Shown here in pieces: positions 47,001 through 59,086 of a stretch of 64,000 nt of DNA (positions are counted from its first letter, which is position 1; every line of letters starts with the position of its first letter). This DNA comes from Penicillium oxalicum (Eukaryota; Ascomycota; Eurotiomycetes; Eurotiales; Aspergillaceae). The notes under the pieces were generated by a model, which was not told the origin of the DNA, searched no databases, and was given only the letters and a program-made list of their open reading frames with translations. The DNA lies in NCBI RefSeq assembly GCF_001723175.1, contig NC_064653.1, positions 2,666,001 through 2,730,000 on the forward strand, given 5' to 3'. Position numbers and translations under genes: made by a program.

Positions 47001-48413
47001 TCAAGAGGCAACGCCTTGGAGAGAAGATGGTAATTGAACTTTTGTCAATCTGCCGGCTGCACCATCTGGCACGTGTGAGATTAGGGGATGGGAGGGTTAC
47101 AGCAAGTTGATTACCCCTGCCAGATTTTGTGTACATGTATTAAAGCTATCGCGAAATTCCTCAATCTCCATTGTTCCACTACTGCAGTTGCTGTCACAGA
47201 CATGGTACTAGGTTCGTTTCTGGGCACATCTCCGACCTCTAGAAGGTGTCAGTGTACAGTCTTGCGAGACTTGGCGAAGTTTATTCAATGAATTGAGTGG
47301 AGCGAGGTGCCGTCCACGTTAGGCAAATTCATCTGAAAGCTTGGGGGCAAATCCGGAGCTCACGTCACTATTCAGGCTTAGTTGATGCAAGAGAGACATG
47401 TTCTTCAACCAGGATACGCTTGGAATCTGTATATTATGGATCACTCAGATAGACTGCCATCTATTTGACTGACGACTCGAATGGGTTACCTTTATATCTC
47501 TGTGATCGATTATGACTCGTTACAAGAGGCCTAGTGGTGCGCTTTCTTCAAGAACAGACAATCACGAGTAGGGCTTGAAAACGTACTTACCTGTCCGACT
47601 CAATTCTGCATGAAAAAAAGAAAAGAGACTATTTTTCATCTCTCGGATAAAGTTTGAGCTAAGTATCCAAATTGGACCAGGGTCCACGCCGGAGTACGTC
47701 GGTATCGCACCGGAGACATTTCACGTTTTGACCTCCAGCATAAGCAAGTGGCTTTGGCCCATCGATGACGGCAAATATCTCCGTGATGCAAGAAAACGTT
47801 GGAGGTCTCGTCATTCTCAGTGGCTACACTTGTCTCCGATAGCAGTCACCTTTGAGACAACCTTCCTGACAAGGCCAAGCCGGTGGATCATTTGCTCTAC
47901 GATCTGCAGGGGATCGGCAAAGCTTCGTTGGAAAGCCATGAGTTACTAAGTTAGGATAAATGGCTTCGAGTAGGCTCTGCCGGACTTGCATCTATGGGAG
48001 ACCAATAAAGACCTCAATTTTCGAGCGAGACTATCTACGGCATTATTTAGGCAGAACACTCTGCTTACACGTGTTGTGGGGATCTTTTATCGAGATGCAA
48101 ATTGAGTCGACGGTGCCAAATCAAGCAAGCTGCTTATGGCTTGCCGTACAGAGATGGCGCGTCAAGAGTACCAGAGGATTTTCTTTACTTGTCCTCCTTT
48201 CTTTTTTAGAAAATGTTTTTTCCCTTTCATGGTGCTTCAGTGAAGCGGCTTGACGGCCTCTTCTGAGGGGGCCTGTTTCAAGAGCATCTGCTGGTATAAA
48301 TTTCTCCGAACCCCTGTGAAGTCCCTTTGAACTCAAGACATCCACTTAAGCAGACGAGGTAATTCTCGAAGTGTTTTGCATCTCTTCATTGAACCAACCT
48401 CGCCGAATTCGCC
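44054..48413. other. Gene-sparse, fairly AT-rich region
   Basis: The largest gap in the window, 4.36 kb, contains many short open stretches on both strands but none I can tie to a family or assemble into a spliced gene. A 51-codon frame at 47659-47814 (-) holds a CLRC motif, but competing frames are equally open. No terminal repeats, transposase-like protein, tRNA or rRNA was seen. The right end carries a TATAAA for the ferric reductase. Degraded transposon sequence is possible but cannot be shown by eye. Confidence 0.4.
48295..48300 (+). promoter_or_regulatory. Candidate TATA box of the ferric reductase gene
   Basis: TATAAA lies 114-119 bases before the start codon at 48414, a usual fungal spacing. 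Confidence 0.45.
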
Positions 48414-50317
48414 ATGGCCTCTTCCGAAGGTGCAGACTTCACAAACGTGACAGAAGCTTCGAACTTCCTTGGCGAACTCTTGGATGATACCGTGTTTCAA
48501 ATTAACGGCAACGCCAGAGCGAGGTATTTCTGGTATGGCGTCTCGGCTTTCATTGGGGTTGTCGCGATTTTCAACCTGGCTTGGCGGCTGGAGTTGCGAA
48601 GAAGGTAAGAAGCCACACTCTCCTGAGAAGCCAGAATGGGTCCTTGAATGATTGAACCAATCTATCACACAGAAGATTCTCCAAGGCCCATTCATCAGGG
48701 AAATTCATTCGATGCGCCACAACTATCACTCAGCTGGCGCGACGGGCAACCTACCCTCAGGTGACACCGACTCACACCGCATACTGGTTCAAAGTCCCCC
48801 CCTTGGGGATTGTGTATCTGATCCTAGCCTATGCTTTGTTCATTCTCCTCTTGGAATTTGTGGAAGGTGAGGGTGTGACGGGCCCAACATGGTGGACCTT
48901 GGTTGGTGTTCGTGCCGCATGGCTCGCCGTTGCTCAAATGCCGTTAATTGTCCTGCTTGTCGGCAAGCACAGCCTCATCGGTCTTCTGACTGGAGTATCT
49001 TATGAGCGACTGAACGTTCTGCATCGTTGGGTCGCTCGCGGGATGCTTCTTCTCGTCACCCTACACTTCGCGCTGCTTGCCTGGGGATGGAGTCGATTTC
49101 CAGGACTTCAGTCCCTGGAATGGGCAACCGATGAGGCTTATCGGTCTGGTGTTGCAGCCTATGCCATCATTCTGTGGATGAATGTATCAGCCGTCGCGCC
49201 TCTGCGACACTGGTCGTGGGACTTTTTTGTCTTCCAGCACATCGTCACTTACATGGGATTTATCATCGCCATTGCCATGCATATCCCCGGAAGTGCCAAT
49301 TACGCCCTCGTCTATATCTATGTTGCGGTCGCTCTTTATCTTGTGGAGCGACTGATCTACTTTGCTCGCTTTGCATTCACCAATTTCGGGCTGAGCAAAG
49401 TTGTGCTGCAGCCACTCGAGGGCGATGTCACCAAAATGTATGTGACAAATCGTCGTGTTCGGACATGGACTCCCGGAGCCCATGTCCTGATTGGCATTCC
49501 CCGATTCGGATTGATCCAATCTCATCCTGCGACAATCTTATCGACTCCAACCTCGCACAATGGGGACATGGTTTTGTTGTTGCGAGCATATCAGGGATTC
49601 ACCCGGCGCATCTATCAGCAGCAGCATCAGCAGAAAAAGTTGCATGACAGTGAAGGAGCGGCCAGCATATCTCACCACGAGCGACAGTCTGGGAGCAAAC
49701 CTGTAAGATTTGTCGCTCTAATCAACGGCCCGTATGGTGCATCTCATGCGGACTTTGCCTCCTTCGAGACTCTTGTGCTTGTTGCTGGTGCAACTGGAGT
49801 GACTTTCACCATCGCGAGCCTTTTGGATCTTGCGCACCGAGTCACTCGGGAAGTGGAAAGCGGGATGAGAAACTCTCCATTGCGTAAAGTGATTTTCATC
49901 TGGCTCGTCCGCAAGTCTGTCTGGGTGGAATGGATCTCTGATGAGTTGCGCAAGGCCACCGTGGACCTGGAACAAGCGCAGATTGGGTTTGAACTGCAAG
50001 TCTTTGTCACTCAGGCGGGCAGGCAGGAGACGACTCTGACAGGTCGCCCCGTCGTTGATTCTCAAGACCAGAATAGAGAATCGGAGGAAAAGTTCACTCT
50101 CAACGGACAAGTTGGCGAGATCTCCGGGCTGACGGTAGGTTTGGGGCGGCCAACTTGGAAGACGCTTCTTCAGGGCCATCTTTGCGAGGCCAGTGGGGAG
50201 AGTGCAGTGGGGGTGTGTGGTCCTTTGAGCTTGTCGGTGGAAGTGCGCCGGGAAGTTGTTTCGCTGAATGCTGACCGGACTCGCCCGGTCTACTTGCACG
50301 TGGAGAGCTTTTCATAG
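48414..50317 (+). CDS. Ferric reductase transmembrane protein (FRE family)
   Basis: FRE proteins move electrons from NADPH through FAD and two haems across the membrane to reduce Fe(III) or Cu(II) outside the cell or in the vacuole. Two exons, 48414-48604 and 48673-50317, give 611 aa; the intron is 68 nt. About seven membrane segments lie in the first 330 residues. Two haem-ligand pairs, H181/H195 and H253/H267, each have 13 residues between them, as in functional reductases. HPATILSTP near 348 matches the FAD-binding motif, NGPYG near 415-419 and VAGATGVTFT near 435 the NADPH site, and GVCGP near the end the C-terminal cysteine motif. The gene converges with the CCC1-type transporter, suggesting a local iron theme. 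Substrate metal and location are inferred. Confidence 0.92.
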
Positions 50318-52374
50318 TGATTGATCCAAGCTTCCCACTCATGGTGATTCTGCCTCTTTGAACAGTCCCCCGAGCCTGTCATATCCATATATTCAGAATG
50401 AAAGCATGATGTTCCCAAAAAGATAATTGAAAGGAAGTCCAGCTATGTGATTTGGCTTTGCATCTCTACATAGGTGACCATGTCGAAGGTCTCAGGACTG
50501 AGTTTGGAAGCTGGAGAATCACGGCTCGAAACGAGATTTCCATAGCCTAGTCTTTTGCAATATACAAGTGGGAGAGGAGAAGTATCACACCTATTTGGTT
50601 CAGGCTTCGCATACCTTTGCCTGTACATATCTTCTTTTTGGGCCTGACCATGACGCTAAATCATGTACATAAGCTACTTTCCAAATCCCGCCTCCAAAAT
50701 GTGTTTTCCAAGAGACATCATTCATTGTCTTCAACATTCCGTTGATCTGAGATTATTGTACTTGATTTCAATTATCACCCTCCAGGCTATCCTTCACGGT
50801 ACATGTAGTCATGTACTAATGTCGTATACAAAATCGAACAACGTGGCGTCCTCCTCGCTGTCCGCTACCTAAAAGGGTTGAACAACCGCAGCTCGGAGCT
50901 AAGCCTCTTGTCACTGGACTTTTGCCGTATTATTTTGTTATTTTTTTTTTCCGATTTTCCTCTATATCCGCTGGTCTCTACAAATGGCCTGCTTACTGAT
51001 AACGCCCGAATCCAGATGAGAGAGATCAGCTTGATTGAATGCCTTGCTGACCATTGCATCGATGATAATTGGTGGAATAGAGCATAGGTCCGCGTTAAGG
51101 TTTCTGTCCGGCACAAGTGGATATCTTACCAGTTGCCTTAATCTTCGCCAGGCGCAAGGAATAATGCCGGATTTACAAACTCCGTTAGTCAGTCATCAGA
51201 GGAAACAGCTCCGCCTGGAGTGTAGGCAATTCTCTGCTCGAATATTCAATTTTCTATGCGCGTTTGTGTGTGTTCAATATCAGAGTCAATGCTGTCCGTG
51301 TCATATTCGTAGGTGAAAAGGTGTGTTCCCAGAAGAGGATGCAACTCTGTGGTTGTTGCGCAGAGGGTCAGGATCTTACTCCCCTTCTGTTGGTTGCGTT
51401 GGAGTTCATTGCGATGTCTACATGTTTTACTTTCTTCATCGCTCAAGTATCGCACCAGATAATGATAAAGACAAAAGGTTTATTTCAAACCTAGCCACCA
51501 CCACCACCAAGCGGAAACCAGCCTGGGCCCCCTGTACAAGAAGCTTGAATAGGCGTGAGATGACGGGAGAAGCACGCACCTACACAGTCGCATCATGTGG
51601 CCACGTGCACATCTTTTTATGAACTTCAAATACAACCACAACATCCTCTTTTCGGCAATAACAAAGTCTCCCTTAAGGAAAAGCTGCTTTTCCCTGAACG
51701 GGGTGAAGATCACCGACCTTCGGCCTGCATTAAGCCACCCTCGGACGAAATGTCTGCATTCGGATGTAGTAGTAAAGTGGTCTCGACGGACCCTTCTTTG
51801 ATCCGAGTGTCCCCGTCGGTATTTGGCCACTGCCGGTCATTTTTGCATTCGTACTAGACAGCTTGGGGCAGTGTGGCGGACTACTGTAAAGCTGGCTATG
51901 GTAGTATTCCAAGATTGTTGAATGTGTCGGGCTCCACTTGCCTGTTTTTTTTTAATGCTACCCGGTTATGAAGAAAGAGGTGCCCAGGGATGTATCTGCG
52001 AATGCTGATGCAGATAGTAAGTGGGAATGCTGACTTGGGTGCTGGGAAAGTTGGGAATGGTCTAATCGAGTCGATGGCAGGATTGCCTTGACCGAATCGG
52101 TGGGACTAGCACACCTAGAGGTGGTCAGAAGATGGAGTTGGAAATGAGGGCTTGTTCTGGTCTGCACCAGTCAAGAACCACAGACAAGTTTGCATCTGAC
52201 ACCTATCGATCCTTCCCTCTCGACTTTTGAGAAAATAATTACCCCTAAAACCTCAAACGAAGCCTTGTCGTGATGACTGAATATAGGTAATGTGACACGG
52301 TCTCAGCGACATCCTATCCGTTTCCAAACCGATTTGTCTCGATACGATTCATCATTTCACATGGAAAAATTCAT
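50318..52374. other. Convergent intergenic region between the ferric reductase and CCC1-type genes
   Basis: Two kilobases lie between two stop codons, longer than the other convergent spacers here. Short open stretches occur on both strands, but none is convincing. No RNA gene was recognised. Confidence 0.4.
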
Positions 52375-53329
52375 TCAATTGCCAATATTACTATGATCCA
52401 CCCCGTAAACGATTCCATAACTGGTACCCGCTGCAATGGCACCAACAAGAAGTGTTTGCGCGGCGCCATAGAAACCAGCACGTTTACTTTTGAGAATAGC
52501 AAAGTTTTTGAAGAATCCAAACAGGAGGCAGACCACGACAGTGATGCCTATAGAGACGAAAAGCCCGTGAGTGGTGTTTTTCATGACAAAGTACGGAATC
52601 ATGGGAAGTAGGCCGCCTAGAGAGAAGAACGCACAACCCATTAGCTCCGTCAGATGGTGATCAGCCCTTGAATCGAAGGGCGCTCATTTCAAAGGGACGA
52701 GCCACGTCAACGTACCGATGAAATATGACATGCCCATCGTAGCCGCCGAGATCCACGCGCGCGACACGTTGGGCTTTTCAAGTTTCAATTCAAAATCCAT
52801 CATGAACTGTCCGGAGGGAGTCAGCGAGCCCCATTCTCTTACGATCTTGATGATTCTGCCTTCTGTTCAGGAGGGATGGGAGATCCCAGGGGAAAGAACA
52901 CACCCGAATCCATTGTTCCGGATCTCGTGTCAAACACTCCACCACCGACTGACTGGCTTCTCTTGAGATTCCATACCCGTCTAGGATCTCCAAACACTCT
53001 TCTTGCTCCGCTCCTGGCTTGGTCAACACTTCTTCTCGCTCACGAGCCTCTTCGCTCGAGTAGTGATCCCGCTCCGTGACGGCTGCCAGGTAGGCTCCCA
53101 ATCCCATTGAGATCGCGCCGCTGAATAGTTCAGCGAGTCCGCCGACGATGACAATCTTCGATGAGCCGAGACTCGACAGTCCGGCGGTGAGGGCAAATGG
53201 CACAGTCAGTCCATCGGCAAAGCCGATAGTGATGTCTCGGATGATATCTCCCAGACCAGAATGTCGCTCAGACGCCGCGTGCGTTGGAATCGGAGCTTCG
53301 CTCCTTGGCTCAAAGCTAGACAGGACCAT
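52375..53329 (-). CDS. CCC1: Vacuolar iron/manganese transporter, CCC1/VIT1 family
   Basis: CCC1 proteins load cytosolic Fe(II) and Mn(II) into the vacuole and protect against iron excess. Three exons, 53329-52904, 52806-52716 and 52616-52375, give 252 aa. The introns are 97 nt (CTGAC branch site) and 99 nt. The N-terminal membrane block (IIRDITIGFADGLTVPFALT, then GGLAELFSGAISMGLGAYLA) is the family signature. A charged cytosolic loop with EREEV-type acidic residues follows, then three more membrane segments. Open sequence before the chosen ATG lacks another methionine. A CCAAT-type motif matching the CBC-HapX consensus lies about 210 bases upstream, so repression under iron starvation is inferred, as for Aspergillus cccA. 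Confidence 0.93.
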
Positions 53330-54679
53330 TTTGTTGGCGTTTTTTAATGAAAGGCACAAGCGGAAACTTGCGCAGAGGAATAAGGTGTCGACAAAGATGA
53401 TCCATTGCTCAAAGATGGCATCTTGGTCTGACTATTTAACCACCCACTGAGCTCGAGTACGGTCTTGTTATCAACACAGCAAGTACTCTGTGCTCATACT
53501 GTAGCTCAGTACCGAATGTTGTCTAGTTTTCTGTGCCACCAATCAGCCGGTGTGTATTTGCAATCATCCCAAGAACTGGCCTAGACTGCATCTTTGAGTG
53601 TGAAGCGTTCGGCAGTTGCTGCATGCATGCGCTCGGGTCCACTATCGGAGTCATCAGACTCAAGCTTTGCCAAGGGGATCGAAGTCGTGGAAATTATAAA
53701 GTGAGGAGCCAATGGCGGCCCTTGTATTACACATCAGTGCAGATGAATCCAGATTTGTGATGATGTCCACCGCCGGCTGTGGCGGGAACCTTGGACCTAC
53801 AATCTCCAGCAAGGTGGGTGTTTTTGGAGTAATCACACCAAGAATCGGATCGGAGGAGGCACAGGGGAAGAGTTTTGATGGTTTGAATAGTGTGACCAAC
53901 AGCCCACTCAAAGAGACAGTGATTGACGGATACGCCACTCAGTAATAACCCGATCCATCGCGATCGATTTCAAACCGCCAACCTATCGTGGTTGAGAGGA
54001 ATGAAGTTTTGTAAATGTGCGGACAAGCCAACGTATGTGTGGGGGCAGTCTCAAGTATGCTTGATCCGTTACGAGGATGTCTGGCGAACAGGGGCGCTGT
54101 TTGAGTTTCACGATATCTTTGATGAATGTGGATGTACCCCTCAAGAGTCTGAGAGTTTGTCAGTAGCATCATGATTTGTGGCTAGACCGTGATCTACAAG
54201 ACCATTCTCTTTCGCCGCAGTGCCTAGTGTCTACTCGTCCCGTGATGCGACCGATCAATGAGAACTTGGAGTCTGTGAGCGCTGGAAGCAGAAGTGCACA
54301 GAAATCTTTCCGCACTACCAAAATATGAAATTGTCAATTATTTGCGGACATTCTCGAGATGGCGCAGATATACACGAAGCGGAACAAAAGTAAAATCTAT
54401 AAGAGGCAGACTCCAACTGAGATCCTGCATCATGACAGCCTGCGGCATTTGATCCAGGGCCGTAGTACTACCTGACGAGGTTTCATGTCACTGAAAGGAC
54501 TTCAATCCCATTCCTTGGATTCGGACTCTACGTACCATGCCGACCCATATGTCAACTCGCGGAAGTCCTTTCCAGCAATGCCTTGCCGTGTCAAACTGAC
54601 GTCTCGACAAAGTGTGATGATTGACTTGGTTCAAAAACTCTTTCTCCATCTCTAAGGGTCTTTCAGATCAATACTCACG
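53330..54679. promoter_or_regulatory. Divergent intergenic region between CCC1 and an aldo-keto reductase gene
   Basis: 1.35 kb separates the two starts. The left part holds the CCC1 promoter with the CCAAT-type site. Open stretches at 53660-53945 (both strands) and 53923-54174 have no recognisable protein features. Confidence 0.4.
53539..53558 (+). promoter_or_regulatory. Candidate CBC-HapX site upstream of CCC1
   Basis: CCAAT at 53539-53543 is followed after exactly 12 bases by ATT (53556-53558). This fits the published Aspergillus CBC-HapX consensus CSAAT-N12-RWT. It sits about 210 bases upstream of the CCC1 start, a gene known in Aspergillus to be repressed by HapX during iron starvation. 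Confidence 0.55.
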
Positions 54680-55849
54680 ATGCCGACTAGATTCAAACTC
54701 AATACCGGCGCCGAAATCCCGGCCATTGGGTTTGGCACATGGCAAGACGAACAAGCCCAGGAAGACGCCGTGACTGAGGCTCTGAAAGCTGGGTATCGAC
54801 ATATAGACACGGCCAGAGTGTGAGTGATCGATGCCTTAGCTTACCCCCCCCCCCCTCTACCTCTCCCTATCAATGAAAATATCGGTCATTAATGCCGACG
54901 CGAGAGACCAGATATCTCACCGAGAAAGCCGTTGGCAAAGCCATCAAGAAAAGTGGCATCCCACGTCATGAGCTCTTCGTCACGACCAAGTTGTGGAATC
55001 ACCAGCATCACCCGGACGATGTTCCAGCAGCACTCCAGCAATCGCTCGATGATCTAGCGATGGACTATGTTGACTTATACCTGGTTCATTGGCCCGTTGC
55101 TTGGAAGCGCGGCGAGGATCTCTTTCCCAAAAAAGACAACAATTTCGTCTTGGAGGAGATTGACTTTGTCGACGTAAGGAATCGCAATACTTTCTGTGGA
55201 AGATCAGTTTGGCGGAAATTCGCTGACATGAACCCAAGACATACAAGGCCATGGAAAAGCTCTTGGACACGGGCAAGGTCAAAGCAATCGGCGTCTCCAA
55301 CTTTTCTCACGCGGAAATGGAGCGGTTGCTGGAGAACACCTCCGTGGTTCCGGCGGTCCATCAGATGGAGTGTCATCCCTGGCTCCAGCAGCGTTCGTTC
55401 GCTGCGTGGCATCGACAGAGGGGCATCCATATCACGCACTACTCGCCACTTGGTAATCAGAATCAACTCTATCAAGCCAAGGGCGCTGTGGGCAAATTGA
55501 TTGAAGAACCGACCCTCGCTGAAATTGGCAAGCAGTATGATAAAAGCGCACCTCAAGTGACTCTAGGTGGGTTCCGCCAGGCTCTGATGATCACATGGCG
55601 ATAGAATAAAATGTGGCTGATTTGAAACTCGACGAAACCACGGCAGCTTGGGGTGTGACGCAGGGGCATTCGGTGCTTCCAAAGTCCAAGACCCCGTCTC
55701 GCATTCAAAGCAATCTCAAAGGCGATTTTCGACTGAGCCCGCGTGACATGGAAAAGATTCAACACCTTGATAGAAAGCTTCGCTTCAACGATAGCAGTGG
55801 GGACTTTGGACGAGACTTTTTCACTGATCTCGACGGCAAACAGCTATGA
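54680..55849 (+). CDS. Aldo-keto reductase
   Basis: A cytosolic NADPH-dependent carbonyl reductase of the AKR superfamily. Four exons join in frame: 54680-54819, 54912-55173, 55239-55566 and 55647-55849, giving 310 aa, the usual length. The catalytic tetrad is complete: D43 and Y48 (HIDTARVY), K73 (TTKLWNH) and H106 (YLVHWP). GVSNFSHAEM and the cofactor motif VLPKSKTPSRIQSNL are also present. Typical relatives reduce aldehydes, xylose or glycerol-derived carbonyls; the substrate cannot be chosen from sequence. The first intron contains 12 consecutive C. The gene is convergent with SCY1. Confidence 0.93.
54844..54855. repeat. Poly-C tract in the first intron of the aldo-keto reductase gene
   Basis: 12 consecutive C sit in intron 1. 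Confidence 0.9.
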
Positions 55850-56212
55850 GACGGGCGAGACGTCAGTTGTATTTGCTCGGGCGTGGAAGGACCCCCCGAT
55901 CCTGCCCATTTGCTCGAGCTCTACATCGGTCTCAACCCAGGACTGCGTACAATGCGACCAGACTAAGCAACACGTGAATGCCCAGGGACCGTGCAGCACC
56001 TTGAGCTAAGACCCAGGCTCCAATATAGTTTCAACTTCACAACGACTAGAAGCCGTAAAATATTTGAGTCTGGCAGACGTTTAAAACACCGGGTTCAATG
56101 ACAGGGTATAAGGCATGTTCTTGATTCTATAAACACAATGCAAAGACCTCTCCATGCGAGACAGACAGTTGGAATAAGCTCACAGTATACTCTAAATGCT
56201 GTTGCTCGGCAT
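55850..56212. other. Convergent intergenic spacer
   Basis: About 360 bases form the 3' flanks of the aldo-keto reductase (+) and SCY1 (-) genes. Nothing else is visible. Confidence 0.5.
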
Positions 56213-59086
56213 TCAGTCCCAAGCATCGCCCCATCCATCCTCAATATCCTCGTCCTTGGGCTTCGTGTCGATTTTCTTCAAAGAAGCGACGGGTTTAGGT
56301 TTGGCAGCTGGCTTTCCTGTAGTCAAAGGTTTGGATAATCCTTTCGGCAGAGGCTTCTTTGTCTTCGCCTGGCTTTTCGCAGCCAACCAGCCTGCAAAGT
56401 CAGGTTCGCCGCCGTCATCGTAAGGAACAGCGGATGCTTTCGATGTGGAATCCGATAAAGACGGCTTTGGAGAAGCCACAGCTTCGGGGAAAGGATCCAT
56501 GGCTTGCTCATCGTCTTCATTGATTGCGCCCCAAGCATCGAAGACATCCTCTCCCTCGTCGGCATCGTGCCAGTCATCTTGTTCCTGAGCCACAGGAGCG
56601 GGTCTATCTGACTGAGATCGTGCCAAAGGATGTGTAACTTTGTGGAGGGACCTGTTGATAGGCTCAGCCTGAGAAGACTGCGAAAGATTGACGGGATGTG
56701 GGACAGAGGCGGGCCGTGGAATTTCCTCCACAGCCTTTGTAGGGGCCGCCGCGGTTGCAATTTGGCCGTCTGCGGCAGCAAGCTTATTAGTGAAAGATGA
56801 AATGGCCCATCCAGCCCAGGATTTGTCGGTCGAGTTTCCGATGCGGGCATCTGATTTAGTGGGTTCGTTGGTAGACTGGGTGAGTGGTGGGATAACTGTT
56901 TCGGCCATGGTGCTGGCCGCTTTTCGCACACGCTGAACATACAGATCGAGGGTTTTGTTGGCTTGATCGCGCACGAGCCTACAGCCATGTTAGAAAGAAA
57001 GTAACAGGGATCTGGCTCCGCCTCAATCTTACTTTTCCTTATCCAGAAGCGCCGGGCAGATTGCTGGAAGAATCTTGCCCGCACAATCTTCTTCCGTGAA
57101 TGAGTCTATCGTGGCAGCCAGAGCAAGCAGAGCGGCGTTTCGTGCATGGACGAATGGATCCCTGATAGATCTACCAAATGCGGCAATGAGTACCTTGGAG
57201 CGAGTCTGCCGAACTATTAGCCCAGGCACACCATGATTTGATTTTGTTTCCTCGCAGAGAAGTCGACACGCACACTTTGTCCCAGATTCTTGGCAATTTT
57301 ACCCAGACAGATTGTGGTGTTAGTGCGGATACCAGGTTGCTCATCATTTGCTGTGCGGGCTAAAAATTTGAGCAAGTCTCCGTTGATGACCCTGTCACTG
57401 AGTTTGTTGATGATCGGCAAGACTGCCTTGACAGTCTGTTCACGAACCACAGGAGCAACATCTGTGAAACCAGTCGTCTGGAAGACATGTTAGTTGAAGC
57501 CTCTTTGCGAAAGATTACTGCGAGGCTGCCTACCATTTGCGGGAAGATTTTGTCGTTCACAACCTTCTGCGGCAGGTTGTCAATCATCAGCGGTAGATTG
57601 TCTAACAGACATACCCGTATGGCACGGTCAGGGTTTCCAAAGAGCCGAACAATTGCGGGTGTCACTTTTGCGTTGAATTCATCTGCTGAGAGCTTTGATC
57701 CGATTTTCAAGATGGCGCTGAGCACCTTGGGCCCACCGCCGCCAAACTCGACCGACTTTAGCAGCTCGGGAAGGACTTTCATCTTAAAGAAATCCTCCGG
57801 GAAATCGTCGGACAGGTTATCGAGTTCGCTAGTTGCGAGATCAGCCCTGCAATCAAAGGTCCACTCGACATCTTAAGAGGACTCACTTGATGAATTCGTC
57901 GCGCTCGGCCTCAGTCTTGAGCCCCAAATTCGCCATGTCCTCCGTCAGTCGAATTAGAGGTGTTTGGAAGAAGCCACCCTCTTTCTTGCCTTGCTCTACA
58001 AAGTGTGCTGGGCTGAGTCGTAATTTCGGGTTTGCTGCACAAAGTCGCTGTAGCTTGTGTGCATCTTTGGAGGAATATTTGTTGTCCTGCCGACTTGATC
58101 ACCCCCGGCGAAGTTGCCGTTGTAAACCTCGAAGACTAAAATTCCAAGACCGTAGGCGTCCACTGCGGCCAGTGGATGGCGCTTGATGGCTTCCCAGCCA
58201 CCTTTTGTGACTTCTGGCGGGGTGAAGCGGGCTGCATCAGGTACAAGGCTTCCGTATGTCTTGCAGTAGGTGTAAGCACAGAGGACCGTGTCAGACTCTC
58301 CTCTCAAAGACGACTCACGTAGATTACCGCATCGTCCTCTTTCATGGAGCTCAGAATATCGAATCCACCAAGCTTCCATTCTCCACTTTCACTCGTATAG
58401 ATCGAGGATGCACGGACGGCGCCGTGTACCGAGGATGCATCTTCGTTGATGAATTTAAGCGTTGACTCCACACATGTCACACCGTCAGAAAGTTTCACCA
58501 AGCGAGATTATAATCGGAGGGTTGGGCTCACCGAGATCGCGTATATCCCCCATTTTGCGGTCTCTTCGCTGATGCTGCGTCGTTTCACATGCCATTGAAG
58601 CGGAACCACCCTTTCCGTGATGATGTAAAGATTCGTCTCATTCTATTCCCCAATCAGTCTCATGCCTCCAAATGCATGAAAATATCTTCTTAATTTCTCG
58701 GCTTCTATCACGCACTTCGATCGTATCCAAGACCTTGATCACACCCGGGTGCCGCAATGTTCTTGACTTGCGCACGGCATTCTTCGCGAGAGGTAGTCGA
58801 GATTTGTTCGCCGCAATATCGAAAGTGAAGACACTGCAATTGGAGCCATCTTCCTGCGCGAAGTCAGAAAAGTATCGTCAGTATATCGAGCCGTCACTCT
58901 GTCTCGTGAGATTTGGCTTCGAGGCCACCCTTCAAACGTAAAAGACAGCACCTGGTCACATACTCGTCTTGTTCCATTATGCAGCGCCCAGATAGAGTCG
59001 CCAATGTCCACTCTATCACCCAGTGAAACGGGAAAGGAACTGCCTTTCGCGATGGCAGACGCGACGGCTGACTTGAGGAAGTCCAT
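56213..59086 (-). CDS. SCY1: SCY1-like pseudokinase with HEAT repeats, with one frame break
   Basis: SCYL1/Cex1-type proteins couple a non-catalytic kinase fold to HEAT repeats and act in COPI/clathrin traffic and tRNA export. Nine exons: 59086-58964, 58853-58716, 58642-58532, 58465-58319, 58259-57887, 57846-57534, 57477-57274, 57205-57033 and 56978-56213. The kinase-like part (about 1-250) includes LRHPGVIKVLDTIE and FINEDASSVHGAV, while catalytic HRD/DFG residues are not seen. HEAT repeats span about 330-580 (VHARNAALLALAATIDSF). A disordered tail ends in EDGWGDAWD. The exons sum to 2,348 nt, one short of a multiple of three. In exon 5 the frame changes at about 58048-58052, between KMHTSY and QRLCAANPKLRLS; one added C would restore it, giving about 782 aa. 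I favour an assembly error. Confidence 0.9.

Noticed and set aside
47659..47814. 51-codon minus-strand frame with a CLRC motif and a nearby 39-codon frame
   Set aside because: The two cannot be joined by a normal intron, only one cysteine pair is present, and all frames here are equally open.
51450..51475. Possible iron-responsive GATA site between the ferric reductase and CCC1
   Set aside because: ACCAGATAA differs by one base from the ATCWGATAA consensus and lies at the 3' ends of both genes.
53660..53945. Open frames on both strands upstream of CCC1
   Set aside because: No family resemblance and overlapping open frames on opposite strands; kept as promoter DNA.
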